Assembly (NCBI GenBank): GCA_017459445.1
Contig: JAFUDJ010000005.1
Span: forward strand, 50,295-114,294
Source: Prevotella sp.
GTDB lineage: Bacteria > Bacteroidota > Bacteroidia > Bacteroidales > Bacteroidaceae
DNA length: 64,000 nucleotides
Direction of reading: 5' to 3'
Made by a program: the position numbers and the translations under genes. Positions 1 to 9,418 of this stretch are shown piece after piece. The notes beneath the pieces were generated by a model that was not told where the DNA came from, did no database searches, and worked only from the letters and a program-made list of their open reading frames with translations. Position 1 is the first letter of the stretch. Each line of letters opens with the position of its first letter.

Positions 1-1797
1 GGCTACTGCACCCACATTGAAGTAACCATCAACGAAGATAACAGTATCACCGTTCAGGACAACGGCCGTGGCATTCCCGTCGACGAGCACGAGAAGATGC
101 ACAAGTCGGCCCTGGAAGTTGTCATGACCGTGCTGCACGCCGGCGGTAAGTTCGACAAGGGTTCCTACAAGGTTTCCGGCGGTCTGCACGGCGTGGGCGT
201 GTCGTGCGTGAACGCCCTGTCGACACACATGCTGTCGCAGGTGTTCCGCAACGGCCACATCTACCAGCAGGAGTACGAGAAGGGCAAGCCGCTGTACGAC
301 GTGAAGATAGTCGGCGACACGGAGCTGACGGGAACGCGCCAGCAGTTCTGGCCCGACGGCACCATCTTCACAACCACGGAATACAAGTACGACATCATAG
401 CCAAGCGTATGCGCGAACTGGCCTATCTGAACGCCGGCATCACCATCACGCTGAAGGACATGCGCCCCGACGAGGAGGGCAACCTGAAGGAAGAGGTGTT
501 CCATGCCAAGGAGGGCCTGAAGGAGTTTGTGCGCTACGTGGACCGTCACCGCACCCACCTGTTCGACGATGTCATCTACCTGAAGACCGAGAAGCAGGGC
601 GTACCCATCGAGGTGGCCGTGATGTACAATACGGACTATACGGAGAATATCCACTCCTACGTCAACAATATCAACACCATCGAGGGCGGTACCCACCTGG
701 TAGGCTTCCGCATGGCGCTGACCCGCACGCTGAAGAAATACGCCGATGCCGACCCCAACATCTCGAAGCAGATAGAAAAGGCCAAGATAGAGATAGCCGG
801 TGAGGACTTCCGCGAGGGCCTGACCGCTGTCATCAGCATCAAGGTGGCCGAGCCGCAGTTCGAGGGACAGACCAAGACGAAGCTGGGCAACTCTGAGGTG
901 GCCGGCGCCGTGCAGCAGGCTGTAGGCGAAGCACTGACCAACTACTTGGAGGAGCACCCGAAGGAGGCCAAGCTGATATGCGAAAAGGTGGTGCTGGCCG
1001 CTACGGCCCGCATCGCAGCCCGCAAGGCCCGCGAGAGCGTGCAGCGCAAGAACCCGATGACGGGCGGCGGACTGCCCGGCAAGCTGGCCGACTGCTCGAA
1101 CAAGGACCCGAAGGAATGCGAAATATTCCTCGTCGAGGGTGACTCCGCCGGTGGCTCGGCCAAGCAGGGACGCGACCGCCACTTCCAGGCTATCCTGCCG
1201 CTGCGCGGTAAAATCCTGAACGTGGAGAAGGTGCAGTGGCACCGCGTCTTCGAGGCTGAGTCGGTGATGAACATCATCCAGAGCATCGGCGTGCGCTTCG
1301 GCGTGGACGGCGAAGGCGACCGCGAGGCCAACGTCGACAAGCTGCGCTACGACAAGATTATCATCATGACCGACGCCGACGTCGATGGCTCGCACATCGA
1401 CACGCTCATCATGACACTGTTCTACCGCTTTATGCCGAAGGTTATCCAGGAAGGGCACCTCTACATCGCCACTCCCCCACTCTATAAGTGTACGTACAAG
1501 AAGGTCTCGGAGTACTGCTACACCGACCAGCAGCGCCAGGCCTTCATCGACAAGTACGTGGCAGGCGACGAGAACTCGACGGCCCTGCACACCCAGCGCT
1601 ACAAAGGTCTGGGAGAGATGAACCCCGAACAGCTGTGGGAGACGACGATGAATCCTGAGAACCGCCTGCTGAAGCAGGTGACCATCGAGAACGCCGCCGA
1701 GGCCGACGAGATATTCTCCATGCTGATGGGCGACGACGTTGAGCCACGCCGGCAGTTCATAGAGAAAAACGCCACCTACGCCAATATTGACGCATAG
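1..1797 (+). CDS. gyrB: DNA gyrase subunit B, 5' end missing
   Basis: This is the ATP-hydrolysing and DNA-gate subunit of gyrase, which introduces negative supercoils together with GyrA in the cytoplasm. The reading frame is open from base 1, so the N-terminus lies outside the window. The visible part starts in the GHKL ATPase domain (DNGRGIPVD, then GGLHGVGVSCVNALS). It continues through the transducer domain to the TOPRIM domain, with EGDSAGGSAKQGRDR and the metal-binding DADVDGSHI. The C-terminal part has QRYKGLGEMNPEQLWETTM, which is diagnostic of GyrB/ParE. GyrB is preferred over ParE because the match through HYR-type and TOPRIM segments is gyrase-like, but the missing N-terminus leaves slight doubt. 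A hairpin followed by seven T residues ends the gene at 1827-1876. Confidence 0.95.
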   Translation, partial: GYCTHIEVTINEDNSITVQDNGRGIPVDEHEKMHKSALEVVMTVLHAGGKFDKGSYKVSGGLHGVGVSCVNALSTHMLSQVFRNGHIYQQEYEKGKPLYDVKIVGDTELTGTRQQFWPDGTIFTTTEYKYDIIAKRMRELAYLNAGITITLKDMRPDEEGNLKEEVFHAKEGLKEFVRYVDRHRTHLFDDVIYLKTEKQGVPIEVAVMYNTDYTENIHSYVNNINTIEGGTHLVGFRMALTRTLKKYADADPNISKQIEKAKIEIAGEDFREGLTAVISIKVAEPQFEGQTKTKLGNSEVAGAVQQAVGEALTNYLEEHPKEAKLICEKVVLAATARIAARKARESVQRKNPMTGGGLPGKLADCSNKDPKECEIFLVEGDSAGGSAKQGRDRHFQAILPLRGKILNVEKVQWHRVFEAESVMNIIQSIGVRFGVDGEGDREANVDKLRYDKIIIMTDADVDGSHIDTLIMTLFYRFMPKVIQEGHLYIATPPLYKCTYKKVSEYCYTDQQRQAFIDKYVAGDENSTALHTQRYKGLGEMNPEQLWETTMNPENRLLKQVTIENAAEADEIFSMLMGDDVEPRRQFIEKNATYANIDA

Positions 1798-1826
1798 CAC
1801 CGCGTCGGTGACAAATACACACGACG

Positions 1827-1876
1827 TTCGTCTCATATATAAATATGATATAGCTATATATGAGACGAATTTTTTT
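1827..1876 (+). terminator. Rho-independent terminator after gyrB, overlapping the next start codon
   Basis: A perfect 15-bp inverted repeat (1827-1841 and 1855-1869, arm TTCGTCTCATATATA) with a 13-nt loop is followed by seven T residues. The ATG of the next gene (1860) lies inside the right arm, and the T-run encodes its first hydrophobic residues. A second small hairpin (CACCG-cgt-CGGTG, 1798-1810) sits directly before it. Confidence 0.85.
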
Positions 1877-4733
1877 CTTATCACTATTCTTTTCCCATTT
1901 CATTTTCAGCCCCGTTGCAGAGGCACAGCCATCGGTAGAAACACAGCGGCAGTACCTGAGCGGTCACGGGTGTGACGACATGGTGGAATGGGACTTCCAA
2001 TGCACCGACGGCCGGAATGCAGGCCAGTGGACGAAGATAGGCGTGCCGTCGTGCTGGGAGCTGCAGGGTTTCGGCACCTATCAGTACGGTATGCGCTTCT
2101 ACGGCAAGGCAACGCCTGAGGGCATAGCCGACGAGCACGGCAAGTACAAGACGGAGTTCACGCTGCCGCAGGAGTGGCAAGGCCGGCAAATCCAGCTGGT
2201 GTTCGAGGCTGCCTTCACGGAAATCCGCGTACAGATTAACGGTCGCAAGGCCGGCAACGGCACCTATCAGGGCGGTTTTACACGCCATACCATCGACGTC
2301 AGCGACCGCGTGTTCTTCGGCAAGAAGAGCAACCGCCTGGAGGTGGAGGTGCTGAAGGAAAGCACGCAGCCGCAGGTGAACCTGGCCGAGCGCCGCGCCG
2401 ACTACTGGAACTTCGGCGGCATCTGGCGCCCGGTATTCATCGTGTCGAAGCCTGCACAGAACATACAGCGCGTGGCCATCGACGCCAAGCATGACGGCCG
2501 CTTCATGGCCGACGTCTTCCTGAACCGCGCCGTTCCCGGCAGTTCTGTATGTGTCGATGTCATCGACACCAACGGGAAGAAGGTCGCTGAGAGCCCCGCC
2601 TTCCCCGTCAGCAGCGACGGCGCCAAGGTTGACTTCAATGTTAAAGGCGTCAAGGCCTGGAATGCCGAGCAGCCCAATCTCTATACCGCCGTCTTCACGC
2701 TGAAAAGCGCTGAGGGTCGTACCCTCCACACAGAACGGCAGCGCTTCGGCTTCCGCACCATCGAGTATCGGCACAGCTATGCGCAGCCGCTACCCTCCAA
2801 GCAAGGGGAAGGGGCGGGGGTTGGCGCTTCCCACGTCTATGGATGTAAGGAGGACGGCCTGTTTATCAACGGGCAGAAGGTCATCGTGAAGGGTGCCAAC
2901 CGACACTCGTTCCGCCCGGAGACGGGCCGCACGCTCTCGAAACAGAAGAATATCGAGGACGTGCTGCTGATTAAGTCAATGAATATGAACGCCGTACGCC
3001 TCAGCCACTACCCTGCCGACCCGGAGTTTTTGGATGCCTGCGACTCGCTGGGCCTCTATGTGGAGTGCGAGCAGCCAGGCTGGCACTGGCCGCACGAGAC
3101 CATCACGGGCTCGCAAATCGTGGAGGAAATGGTGACGCGCGACGTCAACCACCCCAGCATCATCTTCTGGAGCAACGGCAACGAGGGCGGCTTCAACTAC
3201 GAGCTGGAGCCTGTCTTCTATAAGTTTGACCCGCAGCAGCGCGTAGTGCTCTACCCGTGGGCCAACCGCAACGGCTTCGAGACGAAGCACTACCGCTCAT
3301 GGGGCGAGACGGCGGAGTATATGCGGCAGAAGGAAATCTTCATGCCGACGGAGTTCCTGCACGGACTATACGACGGCGGACACGGTGCCGGCCTGAAGGA
3401 CTACTGGGAGTTGATGATGTCGAATCCGCGCTGTGCCGGCGGCTTCCTGTGGGACCTGATGGACCAGGGCGTCGTACGTACCGACATGAACGGCATCGTG
3501 GACTGCATGGGCAACTTCGGCAGTGACGGCATCGTAGGGCCGCACATGGAGAAGGAGGGCTCGTTCTATACTATTAAAGAGGTATGGAGCCCGATACAAG
3601 TGGAGATGAATGGTGAAAAGCTGACGATTAGCAACTGCTACAACTTCACCAATCTGAAGGACTGCCGCTTTACATACAGGTATCTGCAGACTCCCGCTTT
3701 TGGCAAGTCTGATACCAAGACGCTCAGCCAGGGAACACTCAGCGCAGGCAGTGTAGAGCCGTTTGCCTCCGTCACCATCGACAAGCCAAAGGGCAATGGC
3801 GATGTGTTGCAGATAACAGCTAACGACCCACAAGGTGTGGAAGTCTACACCTGGAACTTCAAGAGCGACGCCATTGCCGTCAGCGACGGGGCAGGAACAG
3901 ACTGCACGCAAACAGAGACCGACGACGAACTGTCGGTAAGTGCCGCAGGAAGAACTTACACTTTCTCGAAAAAGGACGGCCGGCTGAAGCAAGTTGCCGT
4001 AGCAGGCAAGACCATCATGCTGGGCAATGGCCCGCGCTTTGTGGCTGCCAAGCGCAGCGACCGTTCGCAGGACGGCTTCTACAATCACGACGACAAGGAA
4101 GCATTCCAAAAGAAGACCGACTATACGGAATACCAAGACCAAGGCAGCTTTGCCGGCTTCGACTTCAAGAACGGCGTGCTGACGGCCCGCTATCTGCATG
4201 GCTCGCTGAACAGCATCCAGTGGTCGTTCAGCAGTACGGGTGATGTCAGCCTCTCTGCCGACTACTACTTCAACGGCGTGGTGGACCTGCTGGGCATCTG
4301 CTTCGACTACCCGGAACAGCAGGTGAAGAGCAAGCTGTGGGTAGGCAAGGGCCCGTATCGCGTATGGCAGAACCGCATGGAGGGCCCGCAATACGGCCTG
4401 TGGCAGAACGACTATAACGACCCCATCCCCGGCGAGACCTTCGAATATCCGGAGTTCAAGGGCTACTTCGCTGACGTCAGATGGATGCAGATAGAGACCA
4501 GCGAGGGAAAGATAGGCATCATCAATCCCTCCGACTACGTAGGCATCTACACTCCGCGCGACGGCCGCGACCACATTCTCTACACGCTACCCGAGACCGG
4601 CATCAGCATCCTCAAGGCCATTCCCGCCGTACGCAACAAGGTGAACACCACCGACCTCAACGGTCCGTCGGCACAGCCCTACTGGTCGAAAGGCAAAGGA
4701 AACATCAACACAATACTACGTTTTGAAAGGTAA
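1860..4733 (+). CDS. Secreted glycoside hydrolase family 2 (beta-galactosidase-like)
   Basis: The 957-residue protein is predicted to be exported and to cleave beta-linked sugars by the retaining mechanism. Residues 1-22 form a signal peptide (MRRIFFLSLFFSHF, cleavage near AEAQ). The GH2 sugar-binding domain follows (about 45-200), then an immunoglobulin-like domain and a TIM barrel. The acid/base glutamate is E442 in WSNGNEGG and the nucleophile is probably E498 in PTEFLHG. A C-terminal beta-sandwich resembles the LacZ small-chain domain. Substrate specificity (galactoside, glucuronide or other) cannot be read. The run LPSKQGEGAGVG near residue 311-322 (2791-2826) looks like a translated GC-rich repeat inserted between the Ig-like and catalytic domains. 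It is first in a row of four carbohydrate genes. No promoter is visible in the 62-bp gap, and its start codon is buried in the gyrB terminator. Confidence 0.88.
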   Translation: MRRIFFLSLFFSHFIFSPVAEAQPSVETQRQYLSGHGCDDMVEWDFQCTDGRNAGQWTKIGVPSCWELQGFGTYQYGMRFYGKATPEGIADEHGKYKTEFTLPQEWQGRQIQLVFEAAFTEIRVQINGRKAGNGTYQGGFTRHTIDVSDRVFFGKKSNRLEVEVLKESTQPQVNLAERRADYWNFGGIWRPVFIVSKPAQNIQRVAIDAKHDGRFMADVFLNRAVPGSSVCVDVIDTNGKKVAESPAFPVSSDGAKVDFNVKGVKAWNAEQPNLYTAVFTLKSAEGRTLHTERQRFGFRTIEYRHSYAQPLPSKQGEGAGVGASHVYGCKEDGLFINGQKVIVKGANRHSFRPETGRTLSKQKNIEDVLLIKSMNMNAVRLSHYPADPEFLDACDSLGLYVECEQPGWHWPHETITGSQIVEEMVTRDVNHPSIIFWSNGNEGGFNYELEPVFYKFDPQQRVVLYPWANRNGFETKHYRSWGETAEYMRQKEIFMPTEFLHGLYDGGHGAGLKDYWELMMSNPRCAGGFLWDLMDQGVVRTDMNGIVDCMGNFGSDGIVGPHMEKEGSFYTIKEVWSPIQVEMNGEKLTISNCYNFTNLKDCRFTYRYLQTPAFGKSDTKTLSQGTLSAGSVEPFASVTIDKPKGNGDVLQITANDPQGVEVYTWNFKSDAIAVSDGAGTDCTQTETDDELSVSAAGRTYTFSKKDGRLKQVAVAGKTIMLGNGPRFVAAKRSDRSQDGFYNHDDKEAFQKKTDYTEYQDQGSFAGFDFKNGVLTARYLHGSLNSIQWSFSSTGDVSLSADYYFNGVVDLLGICFDYPEQQVKSKLWVGKGPYRVWQNRMEGPQYGLWQNDYNDPIPGETFEYPEFKGYFADVRWMQIETSEGKIGIINPSDYVGIYTPRDGRDHILYTLPETGISILKAIPAVRNKVNTTDLNGPSAQPYWSKGKGNINTILRFER

Positions 4734-4790
4734 AAAAAGAAAAAGGTAAGAAGGTAAAAAAAGTAAAAAAGTAAGAAGGTAAAAAATAAA
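4732..4790. repeat. A-rich GGTAAAAA-type tandem repeat
   Basis: The gap between the GH2 and GH106 genes consists of degenerate copies of a GGTAAAAA octamer. It is the reverse-strand form of the CTTTTTAC repeat that encodes signal-peptide cores at 4846-4880, 9435-9469 and 26194-26224. No separate promoter is evident here. Confidence 0.7.
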
Positions 4791-4799
4791 GCTGTAAAA

Positions 4800-7700
4800 A
4801 TGAAAGCAATCAAGAATAACTGGGTACAAAGGTGGGTAATAGGTGTTTTACCTTTTTACCTTTTTACCTTTTTACCTTTACATGCGCAGAAGCCCTGGAC
4901 GTTCTGGTACTGGATGTACGGTGCCGTCAGCGAGGCCGGCATCAAGGCCGACCTGCAGGGCATGAAGGACGTCGGACTGGGCGGCTGCTACCTGATGCCC
5001 ATCCGTGGTACACAGGAAAAGCCGGAGTATCAGGGCGAGGCCCAACAGCTGAGTCCGAAGTTTTGGAAGATGGTAGACTATGCCATGCAGCAAGCCGACT
5101 CGTTAGGTCTCGACATGGGCATCCACGTCTGCGACGGCTTTGCACTGGCAGGCGGTCCGTGGATAAAGCCCGAGGAGTCGATGCACAAGCTGGTCTTCTG
5201 CGATACGATAGTGCGCGGCGGGCAGCACCGGTTCATCATGCCAAAGCCTCAGCACTACGAAGACTATTATAAGGACATTGCCGTCTATGCCATTCCTGTG
5301 GGCGACCTGAACCAAGAGGTCTTCGCCTACCGGCACGGCGACCTGAAAACGCACTACTCCTTGAAGGACGGCGAAAAGACTACTTGCTCGGACGGGGTGA
5401 CGCGGAACGACAAAGGCGTCTATTGTGCCGACGACCCCTGCTGGCTTCAATACGAATTCAAGAAGCCGACGCTGGTGTTCAACGTGGAGATTGAGCCTTC
5501 GGGCAACAATATCCAATGCCAGCGACTGCTGGTCAAGGCCAGCGACGACGGCGTCAACTTCCACGACGTGAAGCAACTCACACCGCCGCGCCAGGGGTGG
5601 CAGAACACAGGCTATAACACCACATTCAGCATTCCGCCGACGAAAGCACGCTTTTTCCGCTTCGTGTGGACGCCGGAGGGCACAGAGCCCGGCGCCGAGG
5701 ACCTGGACGCTGCCAAGTGGAAGCCCGTGCTGCGACTGAAAAACATCCGGCTGGGCACGCTGCCTACCGTCGACAACTGGGAAGGAAAGAGCGGTCTGGT
5801 ATGGCGCATTGCCCCGGACACGCCCGATGAAGACCTGCGCCCCCAAGACTGTCTCTACGCCTCTGACCTGGTACGCACGACCATGAAGGGCGACAGCATA
5901 GACCTGTACCTTATTGGCGGCACATGGCGCATCATGAGAATGGGGTACACATCGACCGGACACACCAACGCCACGGCAGGCGGCGGCAAGGGTCTGGAGT
6001 GCGACAAGTTCTCGCGTCAGGCTGTCGGCAAGCAGGTGGACGCGTGGTTTGGCGAGTTTATGAAACGGCCCCATCACAACGTCATCAAGTATATGCATGT
6101 CGATTCCTGGGAATGCGGCAGCCAGAACTGGAGCCCCACGTTCGCTGAAGAGTTCCAGCGCCGCCATGGCTACGACATCACGAAAGTGCTGCCGGTGATG
6201 GCAGGTGTCGCCATGGTCAACGCCGACTGGATATTGCGCGACGTGCGCCAAACCATCAATGAGCTCATCAATGACCGGTTCTTTGCCACCGTGGACGAGA
6301 AGGCCCGCCAGTACGGCGTGCAGCTGTCGTCAGAGAGCGTGGCCCCCACGATGGTCAGCGACGGCATGGAACACTACAAAAACGTCGATGTGCCCATGGG
6401 TGAATTCTGGCTCAACTCGCCGACACACGACAAGCCTAACGACATGCTGGACGCCATCAGCGGCGCCCACGTCTATGGCAAGAACATCGTGCAGGCAGAA
6501 GGTTTTACAGAGGTGCGCGGCGTATGGGACGAGACGCCCGCCAGCATCAAGCCTCTGCTCGACCGTAACTTTGCCTTGGGCATGAACCGCCTGTTCTTCC
6601 ATGTCAACACGCACAACCCGTGGCTTGACCGCAAGCCCGGCATGACACTCGACGGCATCGGCCTCTTCTTCCAGCGCGACCAGACATGGTTTCCTGAGGC
6701 GAAGGCTTTCGTTGACTACATCACCCGCTGCCAGAAGTTGTTACAACAGGGCAAGCCCGTGGTGGACATCGCCGTCTACACAGGCGAGGACGTGCCCTGC
6801 CGTGCCCTGACACCCGATAAGCTGGTGTCCATGCTGCCCGGGCTCTTCGGCGATGCCCGCGTCGCCTCGGAGCGCCAGCGTCTCGCAAATCAAGGCGTAC
6901 CCATGACTGAAAGCCCTGTCGGCGTGCGCCATGCGGCCGGCATTATGGATTTGAAGGACTGGATAAACCCCTTGCACGGCTATCAGTACGACTCCATGAA
7001 CAAGGACGCTCTGCTCACGCAGCCATTCGGCTATCAGGTGCTGGTCGTCCCTAAGGGTGTCAAGATTACGCAGAAAGTACAGGAACGCATCGACCAATTG
7101 CGGGGACAGGGCATTCGCATCATCGACCAACCTTACCAGCAAGCCACCCTCCAAGGGCTGGCCCGCGACGCAGAGCTGCCCGAAGGCATTGCCTACACCC
7201 ACCGGCAGGCTGACGGCAAGGACATCTATTTCCTCGCCAACCAGACGGCAGAGCCGCAAAGCTTCCAGCCGACTTTCCGTAACAACCACTCAACAGCAGT
7301 GCTCTACAATCCCGTAACCAACGACTACGCGCCTTACGACGGCACTATTACGCTACCTTCCTACGGCTCTTGCTTTGTCCTCTTTACGCAAGGGTATAGT
7401 ATCCACGGAGGGGAATACCATTCCCCACGGAGGGAAATAGCATTCTCCACAGAGGAAACGGCCACCATGCCCTGGGATATCACGTTCCGCGAAAGCGGCT
7501 TAACCCTGAAGAACCAGCAGCTTTTTGACTGGAGCCAGCATCAAGACGACCGCATCCGCTACTTCAGTGGTCACGCCCGTTACAAGACAACCTTTAAGCA
7601 CCCAACGAAGGTTAAGGGGCGTGCATGGCTCGCACTGCCTCATGTCAAGGACATCGCCCATGTCTGGGTGAACGGCAAGGACTGCGGTATCGCATGGACG

Positions 7701-7916
7701 GCACCCTACGAGGTGGATATTACGAAGGCCCTGAAGAAAGGCAACAATACGCTGGAAATCGAGGTGGTCAACACATGGCACAATGCACTGCGCGGCCTTG
7801 ATAAGGGCAAGGCACCCTACAACGGTATCTGGACCAACGCCAAGTATCGCACGAAGGGCGAGGAACTATTGCCTGCCGGACTGCTGGCACAGCCTGAATT
7901 GAGAATTGAAAAATGA
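4800..7916 (+). CDS. Secreted GH106-type alpha-L-rhamnosidase-like glycosidase
   Basis: The 1038-residue protein opens with a long signal peptide whose core is LPFYLFTFLPLHAQ, encoded by a tandem octamer repeat. The mature protein begins with KPWTFWYWMYGAVSEAGIKA and then the GLGGCYLMPI region, typical of the TIM barrel of GH106 and related rhamnosidase-like enzymes. Further conserved stretches are MGIHVCDGFALAGGPW, HVDSWECGSQNW and SSESVAPTMVSDG. A C-terminal galactose-binding-like beta-sandwich (ARYKTTF, AHVWVNGKDCGIAWTAPYEVDI) ends the protein. In gut Bacteroidetes this family removes terminal rhamnose from pectic side chains. The neighbouring esterase and GH2 genes fit that role, but the substrate is inferred. 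The linker near 7388-7453 is encoded by tandem 22-bp palindromic units, and the last residues are encoded by a TTGAGAATTGAAAA repeat. Confidence 0.82.
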   Translation: MKAIKNNWVQRWVIGVLPFYLFTFLPLHAQKPWTFWYWMYGAVSEAGIKADLQGMKDVGLGGCYLMPIRGTQEKPEYQGEAQQLSPKFWKMVDYAMQQADSLGLDMGIHVCDGFALAGGPWIKPEESMHKLVFCDTIVRGGQHRFIMPKPQHYEDYYKDIAVYAIPVGDLNQEVFAYRHGDLKTHYSLKDGEKTTCSDGVTRNDKGVYCADDPCWLQYEFKKPTLVFNVEIEPSGNNIQCQRLLVKASDDGVNFHDVKQLTPPRQGWQNTGYNTTFSIPPTKARFFRFVWTPEGTEPGAEDLDAAKWKPVLRLKNIRLGTLPTVDNWEGKSGLVWRIAPDTPDEDLRPQDCLYASDLVRTTMKGDSIDLYLIGGTWRIMRMGYTSTGHTNATAGGGKGLECDKFSRQAVGKQVDAWFGEFMKRPHHNVIKYMHVDSWECGSQNWSPTFAEEFQRRHGYDITKVLPVMAGVAMVNADWILRDVRQTINELINDRFFATVDEKARQYGVQLSSESVAPTMVSDGMEHYKNVDVPMGEFWLNSPTHDKPNDMLDAISGAHVYGKNIVQAEGFTEVRGVWDETPASIKPLLDRNFALGMNRLFFHVNTHNPWLDRKPGMTLDGIGLFFQRDQTWFPEAKAFVDYITRCQKLLQQGKPVVDIAVYTGEDVPCRALTPDKLVSMLPGLFGDARVASERQRLANQGVPMTESPVGVRHAAGIMDLKDWINPLHGYQYDSMNKDALLTQPFGYQVLVVPKGVKITQKVQERIDQLRGQGIRIIDQPYQQATLQGLARDAELPEGIAYTHRQADGKDIYFLANQTAEPQSFQPTFRNNHSTAVLYNPVTNDYAPYDGTITLPSYGSCFVLFTQGYSIHGGEYHSPRREIAFSTEETATMPWDITFRESGLTLKNQQLFDWSQHQDDRIRYFSGHARYKTTFKHPTKVKGRAWLALPHVKDIAHVWVNGKDCGIAWTAPYEVDITKALKKGNNTLEIEVVNTWHNALRGLDKGKAPYNGIWTNAKYRTKGEELLPAGLLAQPELRIEK
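4846..4880 (+). repeat. Octamer repeat coding for a signal-peptide core
   Basis: Period-8 tandem repeat of CTTTTTAC, a little over four copies. Read in frame, 24 nt give the eight residues LPFYLFTF, which form the hydrophobic core of the GH106 signal peptide. Confidence 0.8.
7388..7453 (+). repeat. Tandem 22-bp palindromic units inside the GH106 gene
   Basis: Three units each have a 17-bp palindrome-like block plus a 5-bp spacer. The best is GGGGAATACCATTCCCC (7410-7426) followed by ACGGA, then GGGAAATAGCATTCTCC (7432-7448) followed by ACAGA. The first block (7388-7404) is degenerate and also followed by ACGGA. They encode a linker between the catalytic part and the C-terminal domain. Confidence 0.65.
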
Positions 7917-7936
7917 GAATTGAGAATTGAAAAGGA
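7903..7936 (+). repeat. TTGAGAATTGAAAA direct repeat at the GH106 stop
   Basis: Two near-identical copies of TTGAGAATTGAAAA span the stop codon. The first copy encodes the last residues (ELRIEK) of the GH106 protein and the second fills the gap to the next gene. This supports late capture of an intergenic repeat by the reading frame. Confidence 0.6.
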
Positions 7937-7942
7937 AGAATT

Positions 7943-9406
7943 ATGATTAGACTAAGCAAGAGATTCATAGGCATCCTCTGTACCCTCTGTGTCTTGAATA
8001 CCTACGCCAAGGTTCGCCTGCCTCAGTTCTTCAGCGACAATATGGTGCTGCAACAGCAGACAGAGTGCCGCATCTGGGGATGGGCCGAGCCGGGAAAGAA
8101 GGTTATCGTCCTCACCTCCTGGGACAAGAAAGGGCATTCGGCAACAGCCCGCAAGGACGGGCGCTTTCAGGTAACTGTACAAACTCCGAAAGCTGGCGGG
8201 CCTTATACCATTACCTTCAGGGATGGTGATACTGTCCAGCTACAGAACATCCTCATTGGCGAGGTGTGGATTTGCTCAGGCCAGTCGAACATGGAGATGC
8301 AGATGAAGGGCTTCAAGCAGCAGCCCGTCGAGGGAACGACGGAGGAACTGCTGCGCTGCCGCGACTCGCAGCTGCGCCTGTTTACGGTTAAGCGCCATGC
8401 CTCGTTGACGCCTGTCGATGACGTAACGGGCCATTGGAGCGAGGCCAATGCGGCTAGTGTGCGTGACTTCTCGGCCACAGCCTACTACTTCGGGCGTGCC
8501 CTGCGCCAGACATTAGGCGTACCCGTAGGACTTATCGCCACCTCGTGGGGCGGTTCGGCCTGTGAGGCATGGATGCAGGCCGACTGGTTGAAAGCCTTTC
8601 CCAAGGTCAACCAGCACGTAACAGAGGATGACGTCAAGAAACTACAGCAGCGCTGTCCCACAGCTTTGTATAACGGCCAGCTGTATCCCCTCATCGGCTA
8701 CGGCATGAAGGGAGCCATCTGGTATCAGGGCGAGGACAATATCCCCCGCTACGACTACTATGCTCCGCTCATGGCACGCATGGTGGAGGGCTGGCGTGCT
8801 GACTGGAAGCAGGGCGACTTTCCCTTCTACTACTGTCAGATAGCACCCTACGACTACAGCCTCATTGGTTGGAAGGACAGCCAGCTGTTGCGCGAACAGC
8901 AGTTGAAGGCAGAGGCGATGATACCCAACAGTCGCATGGCCGTGCTGATGGATGCCGGCTTGGAGTATGGTATCCACCCCCGCAAGAAGCGGCAGGCCGG
9001 TGAGCGCTTAGCCCTGTTGGCACTCAGCAATACCTACGACGTAAAGGGCTTGCCCGACTTTGCAACCTATAAGGAGGTGACGTTCCAAAACGACACCGCC
9101 GTCATTGCCTTCGACCGCTCGAAAGAGTGGGTCTACTTCGAGCACGGTACCACCAGCAAGAACTTCGAGGTAGCGGGACAGGATAAGGTTTTCCACCCTG
9201 CTACCAAGGTGTGGGTTAGCCGTAACCGCGTCTACGTCGTCAGCAACGAAGTGAGTAAGCCCGTTGCCGTGCGTTATGCCTGGCGCGATTGGGTGGAGGG
9301 AGACCTGATGCACGACGGCCTGCCCGTCTCCTCGTTCCGCAGCGACGACTGGGACGCAGCTCCCATCAATACCCAAAGCAAGGGTGACTATAACAATCCT
9401 CAATAA
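7943..9406 (+). CDS. Secreted sialate O-acetylesterase-like SGNH esterase
   Basis: The 487-residue protein has a signal peptide (residues 1-22, ending NTYAK) and is predicted to remove O-acetyl groups from polysaccharide in the periplasm or outside the cell. The N-terminal beta domain holds the typical FSDNMVLQQQ and IWGWAEPGKKV. The SGNH serine is in CSGQSNMEM (S115). IATSWGGSACEAWM and GAIWYQGEDN are the usual following blocks of the sialate esterase family. The catalytic His is probably in the region ILPRKKRQAGERLA, where the second motif reads GIHPRKKR. It sits 26 bp after the GH106 gene and 12 bp before a GH2 gene, so it probably acts on acetylated pectin or hemicellulose with those enzymes. 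The exact sugar target is not visible. Confidence 0.85.
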   Translation: MIRLSKRFIGILCTLCVLNTYAKVRLPQFFSDNMVLQQQTECRIWGWAEPGKKVIVLTSWDKKGHSATARKDGRFQVTVQTPKAGGPYTITFRDGDTVQLQNILIGEVWICSGQSNMEMQMKGFKQQPVEGTTEELLRCRDSQLRLFTVKRHASLTPVDDVTGHWSEANAASVRDFSATAYYFGRALRQTLGVPVGLIATSWGGSACEAWMQADWLKAFPKVNQHVTEDDVKKLQQRCPTALYNGQLYPLIGYGMKGAIWYQGEDNIPRYDYYAPLMARMVEGWRADWKQGDFPFYYCQIAPYDYSLIGWKDSQLLREQQLKAEAMIPNSRMAVLMDAGLEYGIHPRKKRQAGERLALLALSNTYDVKGLPDFATYKEVTFQNDTAVIAFDRSKEWVYFEHGTTSKNFEVAGQDKVFHPATKVWVSRNRVYVVSNEVSKPVAVRYAWRDWVEGDLMHDGLPVSSFRSDDWDAAPINTQSKGDYNNPQ

Positions 9407-9418
9407 ACTCGCAAACGT

